DNA of 64,000 nucleotides. It comes from Lachnospiraceae bacterium (lineage in GTDB: Bacteria > Bacillota > Clostridia > Lachnospirales > Lachnospiraceae). The stretch lies in NCBI GenBank assembly GCA_024405155.1, contig JAKSPC010000001.1:124001-188000 (forward strand), written 5' to 3'. Both the position numbers and the translations under genes were made by a program. This document shows, in pieces, positions 60,520-64,000 of the stretch. Under the pieces are notes generated by a model. That model was not told where the DNA came from. It did no database searches and saw only the letters and a program-made list of their open reading frames with translations. Every line of letters starts with the position of its first letter. Position 1 is the first letter of the stretch.

Positions 60520-60652
60520 GGATGAAACAGAGAAATGCGCGGCCGGAATCTGTCAAAAACACAATGAACTTTATCAGAAAATGCGCAGTTTCATCCAAAT
60601 AATGATAAACTTTATCATTTTTGTTGTGGGAAAAGAAACGCACGGCTATACT
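60520..60652 (+). promoter_or_regulatory. deoR promoter and operator-like palindromes
   Basis: AATGATAAA-C-TTTATCATT (60601-60619) is a perfect dyad, with another TTTATCA half at 60570-60576. GGATGAAAC and GTTTCATCC (60520-60528, 60588-60596) form a wider pair. TTGTGG (60624-60629), 17 bases, TATACT (60647-60652) make the promoter of the regulator gene at 60684. The DeoR protein is the natural ligand. Confidence 0.7.
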
Positions 60653-60683
60653 ATTCTGATAGAGAACAGGAGGGAAGACTGCA

Positions 60684-61454
60684 ATGCGAAAGAGAGAGCG
60701 GCAGGATCATATTGAGGAGCGGCTTCGCAGGGAAAAAAAGGTGCTGATAAAGGATCTGTCAGAAGACCTTTCTGTTTCGCTCATCACGCTGCGGCGCGAT
60801 TTTGATGAAATGGAGCAGAGAGGGCTTCTGAAAAAAGTCTATGGCGGTGCGGAATATCGAAACCGGGACGGGGGCATCTTAAGTGAGCATCACTACTACA
60901 GAAAGCGCGCACTGGAGCATGAGGATGAAAAGGAGCGGATCGGTCTCAATGCCGCGGAAATGGTCAAAGACGGGGAAACGATCTTTGTGGGGATAGGTAC
61001 CACGTGCCTTCAGGTCGCCCGAAAGATCAGAGAGCTTGACCGTCATGTGACAGTGGTCACAAATTCTCTGCCGGTCCTTGGTGAACTGGCAGATACACAT
61101 GTTTCCGTGTGCTCTCTCGGAGGGACAGTAAATGAACGGGAATTCGCACTTTTGGGAATGGCAGCCATGGATTCACTTAAGTATTATTCCATTGATAAAG
61201 CTTTTGTCGGCGCAGGCGGGATCTCCCTGGAATACGGACTTATGAATCACAGTCGGGAAAGTGCAGAGCTCTGTGCTGCTGTCATACAAAGAACCGTACA
61301 GACTGTGCTGGTCGCTGACAGCAGTAAATTTGATAAGAACAGCCATTCCGTCATCTGCACCCTCAACCGGATCGATGCCGTTGTAACAGACAGCGGGATA
61401 CCGGAGCGGTACATAGAGGAGTTTTTGCGAAACCACACGAAGATCGTGCAATAA
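60684..61454 (+). CDS. DeoR/GlpR-family transcriptional regulator
   Basis: The 256-residue protein has the DeoR-type HTH (LIKDLSEDLSVSLITLRRDFDEMEQRGLLKKVYGGA) and a C-terminal sugar-phosphate sensor domain with IFVGIGTTCLQVARKI, VTNSLPV, GGTVNERE and VLVADSSKFDKNS. It probably senses a phosphorylated sugar or polyol and represses the divergent dehydrogenase-phosphodiesterase pair. AGGAGGGAAG precedes the ATG. Confidence 0.92.
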   Translation: MRKRERQDHIEERLRREKKVLIKDLSEDLSVSLITLRRDFDEMEQRGLLKKVYGGAEYRNRDGGILSEHHYYRKRALEHEDEKERIGLNAAEMVKDGETIFVGIGTTCLQVARKIRELDRHVTVVTNSLPVLGELADTHVSVCSLGGTVNEREFALLGMAAMDSLKYYSIDKAFVGAGGISLEYGLMNHSRESAELCAAVIQRTVQTVLVADSSKFDKNSHSVICTLNRIDAVVTDSGIPERYIEEFLRNHTKIVQ

Positions 61455-61582
61455 GCATTTTTGTACGCTTTTCTGAAAAATCCCTTTTCCATTTGTACGT
61501 AAACATTCTATAATATCATTATGATCCACGCCGGGCGGATGAAAAATCGATCTGTCCGGACTTGAAACAGGAGGTGCGTTCC

Positions 61583-61819
61583 ATGTGGTGGCCTTTTAAG
61601 AAGAAAGAAACAAAGAAACCTGTACCGGAGTCACAATTTCATTTTGGCGATCCGGTATACTTCAAGCACCGCGGAAACCGTACCGTGGGGCGGATCTATG
61701 ACGTATACGCCGGGGAAGACGGAAGCGTTCTGTATGACGTACAGGTAGGCGGTCAGTGCCCCTACGTGCTTCACGACATGAAAGAAGAGGAATTAAAGCT
61801 TCTCACCACGCCGCAATAA
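61583..61819 (+). CDS. Small hypothetical protein with beta-barrel-like sequence
   Basis: The ATG at 61583 follows AGGAGGTG and gives 78 residues. After a basic start (WWPFKKKETKKP) comes a KOW/SH3-like stretch, FHFGDPVYFKHRGNRTVGRIYDVYAGEDGSVLYDVQVGG. It might bind RNA or protein; no family is assigned. TATAAT near 61510 may be its -10 box. It lies 17 bases before the dipeptidase gene and may be co-transcribed. Confidence 0.65.
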   Translation: MWWPFKKKETKKPVPESQFHFGDPVYFKHRGNRTVGRIYDVYAGEDGSVLYDVQVGGQCPYVLHDMKEEELKLLTTPQ

Positions 61820-61836
61820 GGAAAGAAGGATAAACT

Positions 61837-62910
61837 ATGGTACCGGTAATTGACATGCATTGTGACACCATCGCACTCATCAAAAACTGCGAGGTGCGCG
61901 GAGAAAATAAAAGAAAGGGGATCCTGACGGAAACTCCGAAGTTCTTTGCCGTAACGGAAGAGGAACTGGAAAACGGTCTTTCCCTCAGAAAAAATGCCCA
62001 TCATCTGGATGCGGAACGGTTAAAGGCCGCCGGCTATTTCTGCCAGTGCCTGGGCCTTTGCGCAAGCAAGCGCGCGGCCGACATGGCCCGCGTGACCCCC
62101 ATGGAGTATTTCCGCATGCTCTGCGACAAGTGCGATGAAGAAGTGGCGGATTGCTCGGATATCCTGCGCCCTGTTACCACAGCGGCGGAAATGGAGAAAA
62201 ATTTTAAGGACGGCTATGTGAACGTGATGAAGACCATCGAGGACAGCTTCGCTCTGGGAGGAAAGCTGGAGAACCTGGAGGAAGCGTACCGCCGGGGCGT
62301 GCGTATGGCAAGCCTTACCTGGAATTATGAGAACGATGTGGCTTTCGGCCATCACCTCACGGAGACCGGTCTGGAAATAGACAATGTAAACGGTCTCAAG
62401 CCTGCCGGCTTTGAATTCATAAAAGCCATGGAAGAAATGGGCATGATCCTGGATATTTCCCACCTGAACGATGCGGGCACCCGGGATGCGTTCAGCACTC
62501 TGAAGCCTTCCACACCGGTGATCGCTACCCATTCCAATGCCAGGGCCGTGTGCCGGGCGGCAAGAAATCTGCCGGACGATCTGTTAAAAAAGCTTGCCGA
62601 CAGAGGCGGTGTCACCGGCATCAATTTCTGTCATTCATTCCTGAACGACAAATACATCGACGGGCCGGAAAACCTGAGCCTTGTGAGTGATATGATCGAG
62701 CACATCAGATACATGAAGAACCTGGTGGGCATCGACGCCATCGGCCTGGGTTCCGATTTCGACGGCGTGACCTCAACGCTGGAAGTAAACGGCTGCGGCG
62801 AAATGCAGAAGATCGCCCAGGCTATGGACAAAGCAGGCTTTACCGACGAAGAGATCGAAAAGGTATATTACAAAAACGTACTGCGTGTATTTAAGGAAGT
62901 GCTGGGATAA
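61837..62910 (+). CDS. Membrane dipeptidase (peptidase M19 family)
   Basis: The 357-residue protein starts with the metal motif VIDMHCDTIAL; SLTWNYEN, ILDISHLND, VIATHSNARAV and IGLGSDFDGV follow in the normal order for renal-dipeptidase-like enzymes, so the binuclear zinc site is complete. These hydrolyse dipeptides, including those with D-residues. AAGAAGGAT precedes the ATG. No signal peptide is visible, so it should be cytoplasmic despite the family name. Confidence 0.92.
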   Translation: MVPVIDMHCDTIALIKNCEVRGENKRKGILTETPKFFAVTEEELENGLSLRKNAHHLDAERLKAAGYFCQCLGLCASKRAADMARVTPMEYFRMLCDKCDEEVADCSDILRPVTTAAEMEKNFKDGYVNVMKTIEDSFALGGKLENLEEAYRRGVRMASLTWNYENDVAFGHHLTETGLEIDNVNGLKPAGFEFIKAMEEMGMILDISHLNDAGTRDAFSTLKPSTPVIATHSNARAVCRAARNLPDDLLKKLADRGGVTGINFCHSFLNDKYIDGPENLSLVSDMIEHIRYMKNLVGIDAIGLGSDFDGVTSTLEVNGCGEMQKIAQAMDKAGFTDEEIEKVYYKNVLRVFKEVLG

Positions 62911-62930
62911 GACCCGGCGAAAGGGGAGTT

Positions 62931-64000
62931 ATGAAAAAGCTTACGATCATTGGCGATATCATGTGTGAACCGCCGGTATGCATGCAGGCGGAACGGGAAA
63001 ACGGCTATGATTTCATGCCGGCTTTCGAACACTTGAAAGGGCTCCTTTCTGAGGCGGATTTCGCTATCGGCAATTTTGAGGCGCCTCTCGGCGGAAAAGA
63101 ACTGGGCTACACGGTACGTCTGGTATCCTTCAATGCGCCGGAAGAACTGGCCCGTACCATAAAGGATATCGGCATCGGCATGGTGACCACGGCAAACAAT
63201 CACGCCTGCGACCGGGGCAACGAAGGCATCGTTAATACGGTGAGAAACCTGGATGCTGCGGGCCTTTCCCATACGGGAAGTTATGTAAACTACTCCCCGG
63301 ACGATCCGGGGCGCATCTTTTACCGCCAGATCGGTGATACAAAGATCGCCGTGATCTCCTATACCTACGGCACCAACTACTCACTCAACAAGACAAAACC
63401 GGATGAGGCGGCAGGAAATCACGTGAATTATTTGAAGCCTGTGGATTCCAAGCTGGGCGTCGGTGAACGCAAGTTCCCGGAGTCTTACAAAAAGATCGCG
63501 GCGCTCATGAACCGGGTCTCCGGCGGCAAGGTGCTGTGGGAGGACGAAGTGGACTTAAGGAATGCCATGGGGATCCCCCAGGCATACGCAGACGATATTC
63601 TGGAACCGGAAGAGAGCGAAGCCTGCCTCCGCGACCTGCAGGCGGACTACGAAGAAGCCAGAAGGAATGCGGATCTCGTATTCGTCATGCCGCATATGGG
63701 CGGACAGTTCAATGTAAAACCCGGCGCCTTCTCCAACTACATGGTCTGGCGCATGAGGGAGATGGGCTTTGACGGTATCTTTGCCGCCCATTCCCACACC
63801 CTGCAGAAAGCGGAAGTGAAAGGCGGCGTGCCGGTATTCTGGTCCCTGGGTAACGTGTCCATGGCACCCTTCTCGCCTTATGCGGCAAGAGAAACGCTGC
63901 CGGAGTACGCCGTGGCGGCCCACCTTTATCTGGAAGACGGCGAGATCGCAAAGACCACATTCTCCCTTACCAAGATCATCGAAGAGGATGACGGCCTCAT
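62931..64000 (+). CDS. CapA family metallophosphatase-like protein (3' end outside window)
   Basis: The ATG at 62931 follows AAGGGGAG, 21 bases after the dipeptidase stop, and the frame is open to the window end. LTIIGDIMCEPP, FAIGNFEAPLGG, TTANNHACDRGNEGIVNTVRNLDAAGL and a later HMGGQFNV / AAHSHTLQ match the PGA_cap (CapA) fold of calcineurin-like phosphoesterases. Some CapA proteins act in poly-gamma-glutamate synthesis; no capB or capC is seen here. It probably shares a transcript with the dipeptidase, so a role in cell-wall or gamma-glutamyl peptide turnover is possible. Confidence 0.87.
   Translation, partial: MKKLTIIGDIMCEPPVCMQAERENGYDFMPAFEHLKGLLSEADFAIGNFEAPLGGKELGYTVRLVSFNAPEELARTIKDIGIGMVTTANNHACDRGNEGIVNTVRNLDAAGLSHTGSYVNYSPDDPGRIFYRQIGDTKIAVISYTYGTNYSLNKTKPDEAAGNHVNYLKPVDSKLGVGERKFPESYKKIAALMNRVSGGKVLWEDEVDLRNAMGIPQAYADDILEPEESEACLRDLQADYEEARRNADLVFVMPHMGGQFNVKPGAFSNYMVWRMREMGFDGIFAAHSHTLQKAEVKGGVPVFWSLGNVSMAPFSPYAARETLPEYAVAAHLYLEDGEIAKTTFSLTKIIEEDDGL

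Overview
The window looks like a chromosomal stretch of an anaerobic Firmicute, most likely a Lachnospiraceae-type clostridium. The reasons are strong AGGAGG-like ribosome binding sites, the paired glgC/glgD genes, many short gene gaps with ATGA overlaps, DUF2284 and B12-binding radical SAM genes, TTGACA/TATAAT promoters and moderate-to-high G+C. That composition breaks between about 41.5 and 53.6 kb, where the sequence is clearly A+T-rich.

Layout. 0-7.2 kb: end of an RlmI-like rRNA methyltransferase, a divergent DegV gene with an operator-promoter, then a tightly coupled miaA - radical SAM - Cys-rich membrane protein - B12 radical SAM operon. 7.2-18.6 kb: transporter, hydrolase, stand-alone trpB, MFS, a large FAD oxidoreductase, a D-aminoacylase, DUF2284, an RsmH homologue outside any division cluster, and a TSUP permease. 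18.7-29.8 kb: a truncated FAD oxidoreductase, then a compact glycogen operon glgB-glgP-glgC-glgD-glgA plus a GH13-GH77 fusion enzyme. 29.8-36.1 kb, minus strand: gdhA, then a GntR-headed operon of split transketolase, a GarR-type reductase and a zinc dehydrogenase. 36.6-41.4 kb: MFS, lipoproteins, a histidine phosphatase and a HAD phosphatase.

41.45-53.69 kb is a 12-kb integrative element in a tRNA-Val(GAC) gene. It carries a tyrosine integrase, a primase-polymerase/VapE helicase beside an iteron-like origin, an XRE repressor with a palindromic operator, a four-gene operon of membrane zinc-ribbon proteins ending in a cell-wall amidase, and a serine recombinase. Capsid, terminase and relaxase genes were not seen. 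The element duplicates the 5' 56 bases of the tRNA and appears to bring its own promoter to the rebuilt tRNA. Beyond it lie a pyridoxamine-oxidase-like protein, an HTH-Fic protein with a dyad promoter, an internally deleted esterase, a tRNA-Lys cut in its anticodon loop, an intact tnpB with a candidate guide RNA, a DeoR-linked dehydrogenase/phosphodiesterase pair, a dipeptidase and a CapA-like protein running off the end.

The two signals that known families explain least are: (i) three intergenic arrays (711-960, 16508-16799, 36147-36309) of about 37-bp imperfect palindromes set at a 63-64 bp period with the same polarity; and (ii) the translationally coupled radical SAM / Cys-rich membrane protein / B12 radical SAM trio, which could be an uncharacterised peptide-modification system.
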